Made by a program: the position numbers and the translations under genes. A model generated the notes under the pieces. It was not told where the DNA came from. It did not search any database and saw nothing but the letters and a program-made list of their open reading frames with translations. Shown one piece after another: positions 28,517 to 37,300 of a stretch of DNA of 64,000 nucleotides. Origin of the DNA: Hyphomicrobium sp. Its GTDB lineage: Bacteria; Pseudomonadota; Alphaproteobacteria; Rhizobiales; Hyphomicrobiaceae. Where the stretch lies: contig JAFWGI010000012.1 of assembly GCA_017512425.1 (NCBI GenBank), positions 124,001-188,000 on the forward strand. The letters are read 5' to 3'. Numbering within the stretch: position 1 is the first letter of the stretch; each line of letters starts with the position of its first letter.

Positions 28517-29713
28517 ATGAAAGCCGCATCCTGCAAGGTGCTGCGTTTTGCTGAAGCTTGGTTCTCATCGCAAAGCCGTCAGACGTCGCACGCAGGCGCA
28601 GCGGCCGACGCAGCGTCAGGCGGCACTGACGGCGGCCCACGCGCACGTGCCGCGGCGACATTCGCAGCGAGCCTCAAAATCGAAGACGTCAGACGCACCT
28701 ATGGCGACGCGACAGCGCTCAACGGCGTCTCGCTCGATGTCGCGCCCGGCGAGATTGTGTGCCTGCTTGGCCCGTCCGGTTGCGGCAAGACCACGATGTT
28801 GCGCGTCGTCTCCGGCATCGAGCGGCCATCGTCGGGCCGCGTGTTGATCAACGGATCGGAAGTCGCTGGCCCAAATCGCTACGTACCGCCCGAGGACCGC
28901 TCGATCGGCCTGATGTTCCAGGACTTCGCGCTGTTCCCGCATCTGAACATCCTCGACAACGTCGCGTTTGGTTTGCGGTCGCTTGCGCCCGATGTGCGCG
29001 AGAAGTCCGCGCGTGCCATCCTCGATCGCGTCGGTCTCGCGGGCTTTGCCGATGCGTATCCATCGACGCTTTCGGGCGGCCAGCAGCAACGCGTCGCGCT
29101 CGCGCGTGCGATTGTACCGAGGCCCGCCGTGATGCTGATGGACGAGCCGTTCTCCGGCCTCGACATACAACTTCGCGACGCTATGCAGGAAGAGACGCTG
29201 GCCTTGCTGCGTGAAACCCGCGCGACGTCATTGATTGTCACCCATAACCCCGAAGAAGCCATGCGTCTCGGCGACCGCATCGTTGTCATGAACCGCGGAC
29301 GCATTGTTCAGCAGGGCACCACCGAGACGCTCTATCGCAATCCGGCGTCGTTGTTCGTGGCGCGGCTTTTTTCCGAGATCAATGAAATTCCGGTCCGCGT
29401 GCAAGGCGGCCGCGTCGCAACGGCAGCTGCAACTTTTGCGGCGCCGGGATTGCAGGACGGTCAGGCGGCTGTCTTGTGCCTGCGTGAGCGATCGATCGAG
29501 ATTACGCCAGCCTCGGCCAACGGCAGCGACAAGCTGAAGGGCCGGATCACCGACATCAAGTTCCTGGGCGATGTCACGCGCGTCGATATCGCCGTCGAGG
29601 GCTTCGAGCAGATAGTGAAGGCCCGCGTCGCCGAAGCGGGTGGATTACAAAAGGGTAGTGAAATTAAGGTTTCGCTACCTCCCGAAGCGGGCCTTGTATT
29701 TCCGGCGGATTAG
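28517..29713 (+). CDS. ABC transporter ATP-binding protein (Fe3+/polyamine-uptake type), no partner nearby
   Basis: The 398-residue protein has Walker [10 protein letters not shown], the signature [14 protein letters not shown], Walker [13 protein letters not shown] and H-loop [11 protein letters not shown]-terminal TOBE-like domain of about 100 residues follows. This layout fits ATPases of iron(III) or polyamine importers (FbpC/PotA type). Permease and binding-protein genes are absent here, so the substrate cannot be told. The first 55 residues before [11 protein letters not shown] are a low-complexity extension that is unusual for the family. The ATG at 28517 is uncertain, and a TTG at 28493 is also in frame. 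It sits between scpB and tatA. Confidence 0.88.
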   Translation: MKAASCKVLRFAEAWFSSQSRQTSHAGAAADAASGGTDGGPRARAAATFAASLKIEDVRRTYGDATALNGVSLDVAPGEIVCLLGPSGCGKTTMLRVVSGIERPSSGRVLINGSEVAGPNRYVPPEDRSIGLMFQDFALFPHLNILDNVAFGLRSLAPDVREKSARAILDRVGLAGFADAYPSTLSGGQQQRVALARAIVPRPAVMLMDEPFSGLDIQLRDAMQEETLALLRETRATSLIVTHNPEEAMRLGDRIVVMNRGRIVQQGTTETLYRNPASLFVARLFSEINEIPVRVQGGRVATAAATFAAPGLQDGQAAVLCLRERSIEITPASANGSDKLKGRITDIKFLGDVTRVDIAVEGFEQIVKARVAEAGGLQKGSEIKVSLPPEAGLVFPAD

Positions 29714-29835
29714 GCGTTGACGCGTGCAGACGGGCGCGCTGGCCGAACGGGGCCGTTCTTGCCGCCCCCTGGTTTGTCTGCGATAGTCATCCCATATATT
29801 ACTGCGCGAGCTGCTTGCGCGAAAAGGAATCCAAG

Positions 29836-30054
29836 ATGGGTCTCAGTGCTCAACATCTTCTGCTTCTTCTGATCGTAGCCTTGCTGCTGTTCGGGCGCGG
29901 CAAGATCTCCGAATTGATGGGCGATGTCGCCAAGGGCATCAAGAGTTTCAAGAAGGGCATGGCCGACGACGAGGATGTCGCCGCGAAGCCGATTTCACCG
30001 CGCACCATCGACAATGACGTGTCGCCGACCAACGACCGCAGCAAGACCGGCTGA
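29836..30054 (+). CDS. tatA: Sec-independent translocase subunit TatA
   Basis: This 72-residue protein has one N-terminal membrane span ([17 protein letters not shown]), then the conserved [24 protein letters not shown] amphipathic helix and a polar tail. TatA polymerises to form the passage for folded twin-arginine substrates. The ATG at 29836 follows AAAAGGA. tatB and tatC follow in order, so this is a complete tatABC operon. Confidence 0.95.
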   Translation: MGLSAQHLLLLLIVALLLFGRGKISELMGDVAKGIKSFKKGMADDEDVAAKPISPRTIDNDVSPTNDRSKTG

Positions 30055-30151
30055 ACAAGACTGGCTGAAGACGACACCTGTCGCAAAAGTCCACGCGCAT
30101 CGCTCAAGGTGACGCGCGCATTCGCGAGAACCGCGGACATGTTAGAAGCTC

Positions 30152-30553
30152 ATGTTTGAAATCAGCTGGAGCGAGCTGCTGATCCTTGCGGTCGTGACCC
30201 TCATCTTCGTGGGCCCGAAGGAGCTGCCTGTCTTCCTCCGCACGCTTGGCCGTTATGCCGGTTCGATTAAGCGGCAGGCGGCCGAGTTCCGCTCGCAGTT
30301 CGACGCTGCGATGCGCGAAGCGGAACTCGACACCATGCGCAAAGAGATGGAAGCCATGCAGGCGTCCGTCAATTCCGAAATCATGAACGCGACGACATCA
30401 GTTGGTGACGCCGCGAAGGCGACATCGGCCGTGCGCGATGCGACCGAGCCGTCGATCGGTAAGGCAACGGCCGTCACGGCACCTGAGCCTGCCGCTGCGG
30501 CGAGCGCCGAGCCGCAGCCGCCGATGCCGGCACCACCGCGCATGGAGCCGTAA
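30152..30553 (+). CDS. tatB: Sec-independent translocase subunit TatB
   Basis: This 133-residue protein begins MFEISWSELLILAVVTLIFVGPKELP, the canonical TatB membrane span and hinge with the conserved glutamate. A charged amphipathic helix and an Ala/Pro-rich tail follow. TatB works with TatC to bind twin-arginine signal peptides. It lies 97 bases after tatA and four bases before tatC. Confidence 0.95.
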   Translation: MFEISWSELLILAVVTLIFVGPKELPVFLRTLGRYAGSIKRQAAEFRSQFDAAMREAELDTMRKEMEAMQASVNSEIMNATTSVGDAAKATSAVRDATEPSIGKATAVTAPEPAAAASAEPQPPMPAPPRMEP

Positions 30554-30557
30554 GTCC

Positions 30558-31370
30558 ATGCAGGAACGTTTGTCGGCACCAACGCCCGAAGGCCAGGATG
30601 AGATCGACGCCAGCAAGGCGCCGCTCATGGATCATCTGATCGAGCTGCGCTCGCGGCTGATGTGGGCCGTCGGCGCGTTCGTCGTTATGTTCTTCCTGTG
30701 CTTCTCCGTCGCCGGCCATATCTACAACGTGCTCGTCTGGCCGTACATGTGGGCATCCGGCAATGATCACGTCCGCCTGATTGCGACGCACTTTCTTGAG
30801 CAGATCATGACGCAGGTGAAGCTCGCGATGTTCGGCGCGGCATTCCTGTCGTTTCCGGTCGTCGCGACGCAGATCTATAAGTTCGTCGCGCCGGGGCTGT
30901 ACAAAAACGAGCGCCGCGCATTCTTGCCCTATCTGATCGCGACGCCGGTGCTGTTCGTCATCGGCGCGGCGGTCGTCTATTTTGTCGCGATGCCGGTGTT
31001 GATCACGTTCTCGATCGGGCTGACGCAATCGACCGGCGGCGCGGGCACGCCGACGATCGAGCTTTTGCCGAAGGTGTCGGAATACCTGTCGCTGATCATG
31101 ACGCTGATCTTCGGGTTCGGCATCATGTTCCAGTTGCCGGTGATCCTGACCCTGCTCGCGCGCACGGGGTTCATCACGGCCGACGCGTTGGCTGGTGGAC
31201 GGCGTTACGCCATTGTCGCGATCTTCGCCGCCGCCGCCGTTTTCACGCCGCCCGACGCGCTCAGCATGATCATCATGGCGTTGCCGACCGTGCTGCTTTA
31301 CGAGGCGTCGATCTTGGCCGTGCGCTATGTCGAGAAGAAACAGAATTCAGCTGTCTCTTCGACGGATTGA
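30558..31370 (+). CDS. tatC: Sec-independent translocase subunit TatC
   Basis: This 270-residue inner-membrane protein has six predicted spans and the family hallmarks: MDHLIELRSRLMWAV near the N-terminus, FVAPGLYKNERRAFLPY, and FGFGIMFQLPVILTLLARTG. TatC recognises the twin-arginine signal. The ATG at 30558 begins four bases after the tatB stop, indicating translational coupling. Confidence 0.96.
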   Translation: MQERLSAPTPEGQDEIDASKAPLMDHLIELRSRLMWAVGAFVVMFFLCFSVAGHIYNVLVWPYMWASGNDHVRLIATHFLEQIMTQVKLAMFGAAFLSFPVVATQIYKFVAPGLYKNERRAFLPYLIATPVLFVIGAAVVYFVAMPVLITFSIGLTQSTGGAGTPTIELLPKVSEYLSLIMTLIFGFGIMFQLPVILTLLARTGFITADALAGGRRYAIVAIFAAAAVFTPPDALSMIIMALPTVLLYEASILAVRYVEKKQNSAVSSTD

Positions 31371-31437
31371 CGCCTAGACCAGCGCGCTTTGGCTGACTAC
31401 AACCGCAGCCACAATCGCTGAGATATGAGGCCCGGCC

Positions 31438-32736
31438 GTGTTCGACATCAAGTGGATCAGAGACAACCCTGAAGCTTTCAACGGGGCGATGTCGCGCCGT
31501 GGCATCGGCGGCCAGTTCTCGGCGGACGCTCTGATCGCGCTCGATGACAAGCGCCGCGAAATTTTGACCGCTCTGCAGGACGCGCAAAGCCGCCGCAACG
31601 CCGCTTCGAAAGACATCGGCAAGGCGAAAGCGTCGAAGGATGAAGCGACGGCCGCGAAGCTGATGGCTGAAGTTGCATCGTTGAAAGACAAGATCGCGGA
31701 GGGCGAGGAGCACGAGCGCGGCATCGACGCTGAGATCAAAGCGATGCTCGAAGTCATTCCGAACCTGCCGCGCGAAGACGTGCCGCTTGGCGAAGACGAA
31801 ACCGGCAACGTCGAAGTCCGCAAGGTCGGCACGCCGGGTGCATTCGATTTCGCGCCGAAGCAGCATTTCGAAATCGGCGAAGCCCTGGGCATGATGGACT
31901 TCGAAGCGGCGCAGAAAATTTCGGGCGCGCGCTTCGTGATGCTGAAAGGCGCGCTCGCACGTCTCGAACGCGCCATCGGCTCGTTCATGCTCGATCTGCA
32001 CACGAGCAAAGCCGACGGCAACTTAGGCGGCTACGTCGAACACAATCCGCCGCTGCTCGTTAAAGATCACAGCGCCTACGGTACCGGCAACCTGCCGAAG
32101 TTCGCGGAAGATCTTTTCAAGACGACAAATGACTTTTGGCTCATACCGACTGCCGAAGTCTCGCTGACCAACATCGTCCGCGACGCGATCCTTGACGAAG
32201 CGCAACTGCCGATGCGCATGACGGCTTGGACGCCGTGCTTCCGCTCGGAAGCGGGCGCCGCCGGACGCGACACGCGCGGCATGATCCGCCAGCATCAGTT
32301 CTCTAAAGTCGAATTGGTCTCGGTCACGACGCCGGAAACCTCGCTCGCCGAGCACGAACGCATGACCGCGTGCGCCGAAGAGGTCTTGAAGCGCCTCGGG
32401 CTGGCATTCCGCACCATGCTTCTGTGCACGGGCGACATGGGTTTTGCCTCGCAGAAGACCTACGACATCGAAGTCTGGCTGCCGGGTCAGAACGCCTATC
32501 GCGAAATCTCGTCGTGTTCTGTGTGCGGCGATTTCCAGGCGCGGCGCATGGATGCACGCTACCGTCCGAAAGATGGCGGCAAGCCGGTGTTCGTCCATAC
32601 GCTCAACGGCTCGGGTCTCGCGGTCGGGCGCACGCTCGTTGCCGTGCTGGAAAATTATCAGCAGGCCGACGGCTCCGTCATAATTCCGGAAGCGTTGCAG
32701 CCGTATATGGGCGGCCTCAAAAAAATCGAGAAATGA
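31438..32736 (+). CDS. serS: seryl-tRNA synthetase
   Basis: This 432-residue class II synthetase charges tRNA-Ser. It opens with [14 protein letters not shown] and an N-terminal antiparallel coiled coil (about residues 30-100) that grips the tRNA long arm. The class II motifs follow: motif 2 in [24 protein letters not shown] and motif 3 in [20 protein letters not shown]. Translation starts at a GTG. Placement after tatC and before surE is conserved in Hyphomicrobiales. Confidence 0.97.
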   Translation: MFDIKWIRDNPEAFNGAMSRRGIGGQFSADALIALDDKRREILTALQDAQSRRNAASKDIGKAKASKDEATAAKLMAEVASLKDKIAEGEEHERGIDAEIKAMLEVIPNLPREDVPLGEDETGNVEVRKVGTPGAFDFAPKQHFEIGEALGMMDFEAAQKISGARFVMLKGALARLERAIGSFMLDLHTSKADGNLGGYVEHNPPLLVKDHSAYGTGNLPKFAEDLFKTTNDFWLIPTAEVSLTNIVRDAILDEAQLPMRMTAWTPCFRSEAGAAGRDTRGMIRQHQFSKVELVSVTTPETSLAEHERMTACAEEVLKRLGLAFRTMLLCTGDMGFASQKTYDIEVWLPGQNAYREISSCSVCGDFQARRMDARYRPKDGGKPVFVHTLNGSGLAVGRTLVAVLENYQQADGSVIIPEALQPYMGGLKKIEK

Positions 32737-32737
32737 C

Positions 32738-32995
32738 GTGCCGCTTCGCACCTACGATATCGTGACGATCAAAACCGCCTTCGACGACGTCGACGAAGAT
32801 GTGCGCGGCAAGCGCGGTTACGTCATCGCCGCTGTTGAGGGCGATGACATCGCGGTTTTCATCTATGACCTCGAGCGGGTCTGGTGCATGACCGCGCACG
32901 ACGTGACGCCGACCGGCGAGATCGACGTCGAAGCCCGCGACGCGCCGCGCGGGCCATCAATCCGCGTCAATTCGAAAGGCGAGATTGTCGGCTGA
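32738..32995 (+). CDS. small protein of unknown function between serS and surE
   Basis: This 85-residue reading frame starts at a GTG two bases after the serS stop codon and ends overlapping the surE start (TGATG), so it is tightly packed in the operon and probably real. The sequence (TYDIVTIKTAFDDVDEDVRGKRGYVIAA, then DDIAVFIYDLERVWCMTAHDV) suggests a small SH3-like beta barrel, loosely reminiscent of DUF4926 proteins. I do not recognise a function. Confidence 0.65.
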   Translation: MPLRTYDIVTIKTAFDDVDEDVRGKRGYVIAAVEGDDIAVFIYDLERVWCMTAHDVTPTGEIDVEARDAPRGPSIRVNSKGEIVG

Positions 32996-33768
32996 TGCGC
33001 ATTCTGATCACTAACGACGACGGCATCCACGCCAAGGGCATCGAAATCCTCAAAGCCATTGCGCTAGGCTTATCGCCCGACGTATGGACGGTCGCGCCTG
33101 AGACCAACCAGTCCGGCACGTCGCACTCGATGACGCTGCACTCGCCATTGAGATTGCGCAAAATCGACGACCGCACCTACGCCGTGGCCGGCACGCCGAC
33201 CGATTGCGTGATCATGGCCGTGCGCCACCTGATGCTCGACGAGCCGCCCGCACTCATCCTGTCGGGTATCAATCACGGCTCGAACCTCGCTGACGACATC
33301 ACCTATTCCGGCACGGTCGCCGCAGCGATGGAAGGCACGATCCTTGGCATTCGTTCGATTGCGCTATCGTTGATGATGGGCTTCGAGGAAGGTTCGCGCC
33401 GCGCAATCTGGGATACGCCGCTCGCGCATGCGCCCGCGCTCATCGCGAAACTCATCGCCGACAAATGGCGTCCGGGCGCGCTGATAAACGTGAACTTCCC
33501 GGACGTCGAACCGGGCGATGTCGCCGGCGTCGCGGTGACAAGGCAAGGCGTGCGTGATGCAGCGCTTTTGAATATCGACAGCCGCACCGACCCTTGGGGC
33601 ACGCCGTATTTCTGGTTCGGGTTCGAGCGCCGCAAGTCGACGCTCGTCGAAGGTACCGACCTCGCAGCGATTGCCGAAAACAGGATTTCCGTCACGCCCT
33701 TAAGCCTCGATTTGACAGACGCGGCAGCGCTCGCACCGCTCACCAAGAAGCTGAGCGGCTCTCGCTGA
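32995..33768 (+). CDS. surE: 5'/3'-nucleotidase SurE
   Basis: This 257-residue metal-dependent phosphatase has the family start MRILITNDDGIHAKGIEIL with the metal-binding Asp pair. VAPETNQSGTSHSMT, the GTPTDCV motif and LILSGINHGSNLADDITYSGTVAAAMEG follow. SurE removes phosphate from nucleoside monophosphates and is linked to stationary-phase survival. The ATG overlaps the stop of the small ORF before it. Confidence 0.96.
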   Translation: MRILITNDDGIHAKGIEILKAIALGLSPDVWTVAPETNQSGTSHSMTLHSPLRLRKIDDRTYAVAGTPTDCVIMAVRHLMLDEPPALILSGINHGSNLADDITYSGTVAAAMEGTILGIRSIALSLMMGFEEGSRRAIWDTPLAHAPALIAKLIADKWRPGALINVNFPDVEPGDVAGVAVTRQGVRDAALLNIDSRTDPWGTPYFWFGFERRKSTLVEGTDLAAIAENRISVTPLSLDLTDAAALAPLTKKLSGSR

Positions 33769-33989
33769 CGCGATCGCTTTGGCATCGCGCCGGCAGTTGC
33801 ATGCGCTTTGAAAAGCCGCCGGTTTGACGAAATCCCTCCGTGAATTGAGCGTAATCTCAGCATAGGGAAGAAGCATGGTGGACTCGCTCTGGGTCGCGCC
33901 GTGCATCTCGTCGTTGGCACCGGCAAGAAACGCACGATCCGGGGAAAGGACGCAGAGGGCTGAGGGAATTCGCACGAGCTGTTGGGCTG

Positions 33990-34004
33990 TTAACCCCTCG
34001 TTAA
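33990..34004. promoter_or_regulatory. CtrA-type binding motif upstream of the LytM/NlpD-like gene
   Basis: The sequence TTAA-CCCCTCG-TTAA matches the CtrA consensus of two TTAA half-sites seven bases apart. It lies 43 bases before the start codon of the cell-wall protein gene, and another TTAA follows at 34016. CtrA is the cell-cycle master regulator of alphaproteobacteria. The position is suitable for promoter control, but binding is inferred. Confidence 0.55.
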
Positions 34005-34046
34005 CTGCAAGACGGTTAATGATTGGTGCGAGTAGAGGTGCGTACC

Positions 34047-35504
34047 ATGTTTGATTTGACTGGCTTCGGCCGTCGCGTTTGTTTTGGCCTCAAAACACCG
34101 CAGTGTGCCGCAATCGTAGTTGCTGCAATGGCGGCCGGCTGCAGTGCAGACGTCACGCGTTTTGATAGCGCCAACTTCAATCTCAACGATCCCCCCGAGA
34201 CAGCAGCCGCAACCTCGACGCCGGTTGAGCCTGTGCGCGGGCATTCCGATTATAGCAGCCCGGTCGCCACGTCGACGCCGCGCGGGCCATACGGGGCTGG
34301 CGCGAGCTCGGTCGATGTTGCGGCCTTGCCGGATCCGGCGCCGTCGTCCAGCGGTGTTGTCCGGCCTTATCCCGAGAATAGCTGGCAAAAATCGCCGACC
34401 GGCGCACCTGTTGAACATTCCGCGCCGTCCTACACTGCGGCGTCAACGGAGACCCACGCGCCGGCGGCGGCGCACGGTTCTGGCGAGACGATCGAAGTCA
34501 AGGCCGGCGACACGCTTTATGGCTTGTCGAAGCGCCACGGCGTTTCGCTTGCCGAGTTGATGTCGGCGAACGGCTTGACCAGTCCGAACTTGAAGCCCGG
34601 TCAGAAGCTATTGTTGCCGTCGGCGAATGCGCCGGTGCGCAACACGCCGCGTGCATCGAAAGCCGTTGCCGCGGCCCCAGTTGCGCCGAGTCCGGCGTCG
34701 GCCGAGACGGCTGCGCGCTATGGCAGCACGTACACGGTGCAGCCGGGTGACTCGCTCTACAAGATCGCGCGCGCCAACAAGGTCAACTTTGCTGAACTCC
34801 AGCAGGTCAATGGCATCACCGATCCCCGCAAAGTCATGCCGGGAACGGTGCTGAAGATTCCTGGCGCGTCGTCGGTCGCGACCGCGAGCACGACCCCGTC
34901 TTTGCCGCCGGCTGCTGTTGCTGAAGCAGCACCCGCGCCGGCGTCGGCGCCGTCAGCACCGATGTCGGCTGCGACCTCGACGCAACCGACCGTCATCAAT
35001 GCCGGCAAACAGGTTGCCGCCTTGAACGATACTGCGAGTGACGCAGCGCCCGCTGCGGCACCGGCAGCCAAAGCCGAGAAAGTCGCCAATGCCGAACCGC
35101 AGGCACAGACGCAAGCCGGAGACAGCACCAAATTGCGCTGGCCGGTCAGCGGACGCGTGATCGCAGGTTTTGGCGGCCGCCCTGACGGCACGCACAACGA
35201 CGGCATCAACATGTCGGTACCGCTCGGCACCGATGTTCATGCCGCGGAAGCCGGCGTCGTCGCGTATGCGGGCAGCGAACTCAAAGGCTACGGCAATCTC
35301 GTACTGCTGCGCCACGACAACGGCTGGGTCACGGCGTACGCGCATAACGACGAATTGCTCGTCAAGCGCGGCGACAAGGTTCGGCGTGGTCAGGTGATCG
35401 GCAAAGCCGGCAAAACCGGTACCGTCGATCAGCCGCAAGTCCACTTTGAATTGCGCCAGGGATCAAAGCCGGTCGACCCAACGCCGTTCATGGAGAAGTT
35501 ATAG
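34047..35504 (+). CDS. LysM and LytM-domain lipoprotein, NlpD-like amidase activator
   Basis: This 485-residue protein has a lipobox (MAAGC) near residue 31, so it is probably lipid-anchored. Two LysM peptidoglycan-binding repeats follow (IEVKAGDTLYGLSKRHGVSLAELM and YTVQPGDSLYKIARANKVNFAELQ), then a C-terminal LytM/M23 domain. The zinc ligands of active M23 enzymes look absent. The usual HxxxD region reads HNDGINMS, and the HxH near the end reads QVHFEL with only one histidine. That pattern matches NlpD/EnvC, which activate amidases at the division septum rather than cut peptidoglycan themselves. The ATG at 34047 follows GAGGTG. Its place after surE recalls the surE-pcm-nlpD order of other proteobacteria. 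Confidence 0.9.
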   Translation: MFDLTGFGRRVCFGLKTPQCAAIVVAAMAAGCSADVTRFDSANFNLNDPPETAAATSTPVEPVRGHSDYSSPVATSTPRGPYGAGASSVDVAALPDPAPSSSGVVRPYPENSWQKSPTGAPVEHSAPSYTAASTETHAPAAAHGSGETIEVKAGDTLYGLSKRHGVSLAELMSANGLTSPNLKPGQKLLLPSANAPVRNTPRASKAVAAAPVAPSPASAETAARYGSTYTVQPGDSLYKIARANKVNFAELQQVNGITDPRKVMPGTVLKIPGASSVATASTTPSLPPAAVAEAAPAPASAPSAPMSAATSTQPTVINAGKQVAALNDTASDAAPAAAPAAKAEKVANAEPQAQTQAGDSTKLRWPVSGRVIAGFGGRPDGTHNDGINMSVPLGTDVHAAEAGVVAYAGSELKGYGNLVLLRHDNGWVTAYAHNDELLVKRGDKVRRGQVIGKAGKTGTVDQPQVHFELRQGSKPVDPTPFMEKL

Positions 35505-35505
35505 C

Positions 35506-35546
35506 GCGCCTTCCGGCCGGCTCCCGGAACGGGAGTCGGAAGGCGC
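35506..35546 (+). terminator. long hairpin directly after the LytM/NlpD-like gene
   Basis: GCGCCTTCCG at 35506-35515 pairs with CGGAAGGCGC at 35537-35546. CTCCCG/CGGGAG forms a second stem within the loop. There is no T-run, so it may protect the mRNA end or slow polymerase ahead of the terminator at 35591. Confidence 0.5.
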
Positions 35547-35590
35547 AGTGAAAAGAGACACTGCCGCGCAGTGCATGAGGGAAGACTGGA

Positions 35591-35619
35591 AAGCCGGATC
35601 GTCGTGGTCCGGCTTTTTT
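35591..35619 (+). terminator. intrinsic terminator
   Basis: AAGCCGGA at 35591-35598 pairs with TCCGGCTT at 35608-35615, and the T-run extends to 35619. It lies 87 bases after the LytM/NlpD-like gene. Confidence 0.75.
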
Positions 35620-35651
35620 ATTTGCGCATCGCGTTTGGCGGCCGGACTTTG

Positions 35652-35755
35652 CCTCTCCCCTTGGGGAGAGGCAGGAGCGCAGCGACGGTGAGGGGGCTGT
35701 CGCGGTGCTTTTTATGCTCGCCCCTCACCCCGACCCTCTCCCCAAGGGGAGAGGG
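35652..35755. repeat. palindromic intergenic repeat element
   Basis: Two self-palindromes, CCTCTCCCC/GGGGAGAGG at 35652-35671 and CCCTCTCCCC/GGGGAGAGGG at 35734-35755, flank a second inverted pair (GGTGAGGGG near 35687 with CCCCTCACC at 35721-35729). The two arms are inverted copies of each other. Repeats of this CCCTCTCCCC type are dispersed between genes in many proteobacteria. It lies between convergent genes. Confidence 0.7.
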
Positions 35756-35766
35756 AGAAGGGCATC

Positions 35767-36627
35767 TCAAATATCTAACCTCACGCCCTTACGGCCTGCA
35801 AGATCGAGGATGTACTGCCACGCAACACGGCCCGATCGCGCGCCGCGGGTGATCGCCCATTCAAGCGCGTCGGCTTGAAGCTCGGCGTCGGACACGTTGA
35901 TTTTGAAATGCGCTGCGTACGCGCGCACCATCGCCAGATAATCGTCCTGATTGGCGTTGTGAAATCCGAGCCACAACCCAAAGCGATCCGACAACGAAAC
36001 TTTCTCTTCCGTGACTTCGGTCGGATTGATTGCCGTGCCGCGCTCATTGTCGATCATTTCGCGCGGCATCAAGTGCCGCCGGTTCGACGTCGCGTAGAAG
36101 ATCACGTTCTGCGGCCGCCCTTCGATGCCGCCTTCTAAAACCGCTTTCAGCGATTTGTAACTCGTATCGTCTTTGTCGAAGGACAAGTCATCGCAGAACA
36201 CAATGAAGCGGTAAGGGCTGGCTTTGAGATATTGCAGGCACGTAGGCAGTGTCGCGATATCTTCGCGATGAATTTCGACGAGCTTCAATTTCTGAGCCAT
36301 GCCCGCAGCCTCGGCGTGCGCCGCTTTGACAAGGCTTGATTTGCCCATGCCGCGCGCGCCCCAGAGAAGCGCGTTGTTCGCCGGCAGGCCGGCCGCGAAG
36401 CGGCGCGTATTTTCCAAGAGCAATCCACTCGTACGGTCGATGCCTTTGAGCAGGCTGAGCGGGACGCGATTGACCTTAGGTACGGGCTGGAACGTATGCC
36501 GTGCCGGATGCCAGACAAACGCTTCCGCCGCGGCGAAATCGGGGGCGCCGTCGGCCGGCGGTGCGATCCGGTCGAGCGTAGCGGCAATCCGGCTGAGGAG
36601 CGGACCAAAATCGGAGGTGTCGGGCAT
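35767..36627 (-). CDS. DUF815 AAA-type ATPase
   Basis: This 286-residue protein has Walker A GARGMGKSSLVKA and Walker B RFIVFCDDLSFD, with a sensor-like ATSNRRHLMPREM. It ends with GRVAWQYILDLAGRKGVRLDI. These are marks of the DUF815 group of AAA-related ATPases, whose cellular role is not well defined. It is divergent from yajC, a neighbourhood often seen in Hyphomicrobiales. The GC-rich arms of the neighbouring repeat lie just past its stop codon. Confidence 0.88.
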   Translation of the reverse strand: MPDTSDFGPLLSRIAATLDRIAPPADGAPDFAAAEAFVWHPARHTFQPVPKVNRVPLSLLKGIDRTSGLLLENTRRFAAGLPANNALLWGARGMGKSSLVKAAHAEAAGMAQKLKLVEIHREDIATLPTCLQYLKASPYRFIVFCDDLSFDKDDTSYKSLKAVLEGGIEGRPQNVIFYATSNRRHLMPREMIDNERGTAINPTEVTEEKVSLSDRFGLWLGFHNANQDDYLAMVRAYAAHFKINVSDAELQADALEWAITRGARSGRVAWQYILDLAGRKGVRLDI

Positions 36628-36884
36628 TCCAGACCTTTCGATGGAACGCGCGTACGGCGCGCAATTGGCCTTTGTCTATAGGCGGTTGTGCCCACTGCCA
36701 ACTGCTCCCATATAGCCCAAATCCGGGGCTCTTGGGCCATTATGGCTGCGAGGTTGCAAAGCGGCGGCTGGTCTCTATAGTCCCGGCCAAATCGGCTGCC
36801 CGGTTCGAATTCCAGCGCTTCGCGGCTCTGGAGTTAGAGCCGTGCCTTTTCGTTGTTTTCGAATTTTCTTAAGGACACGCACTC

Positions 36885-37223
36885 ATGTTCGTTACGCCCG
36901 CCCTTGCCCAAGCAGCCGGCCCGGCCTCCGATCCGCTCGCATCGTTGATGATCCCGATGCTCTTGATGCTTGCGATCTTCTACTTCCTGCTGATCCGTCC
37001 GCAGTCGAAGCGCGCCAAGGAGCATCGTGACCGGATGAATTCCGTGCGCCGCGGCGATACGGTCGTCACGTCAGGCGGTATGGTTGGCCGCGTGACCAAG
37101 GTGACGGATACGAGCGACGAAATTGAAGTCGAACTTGCCGACAATTTGAAGGTCCGCATCGTCAAAAGCACGCTGATCGATGTGCGCTCCAAGGGCGAGC
37201 CAGTGAAAGATACGGCTGCTTAA
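36885..37223 (+). CDS. yajC: preprotein translocase accessory subunit YajC
   Basis: This 112-residue protein has a single N-terminal span (LMIPMLLMLAIFYFLLIRPQSKRAKEH) and the conserved RRGDTVVTSGGMVGRVTKV. YajC joins SecD and SecF in the complex that helps Sec-dependent export. secD starts 78 bases downstream. The ATG at 36885 follows AAGGACA. Confidence 0.95.
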   Translation: MFVTPALAQAAGPASDPLASLMIPMLLMLAIFYFLLIRPQSKRAKEHRDRMNSVRRGDTVVTSGGMVGRVTKVTDTSDEIEVELADNLKVRIVKSTLIDVRSKGEPVKDTAA

Positions 37224-37300
37224 GCCACGACCATCATTGCCGATTGCAACGTGCGGATGCGAGCGTCAACGGCTCTCCGCGGCACTAGAGAAGAGATCAA

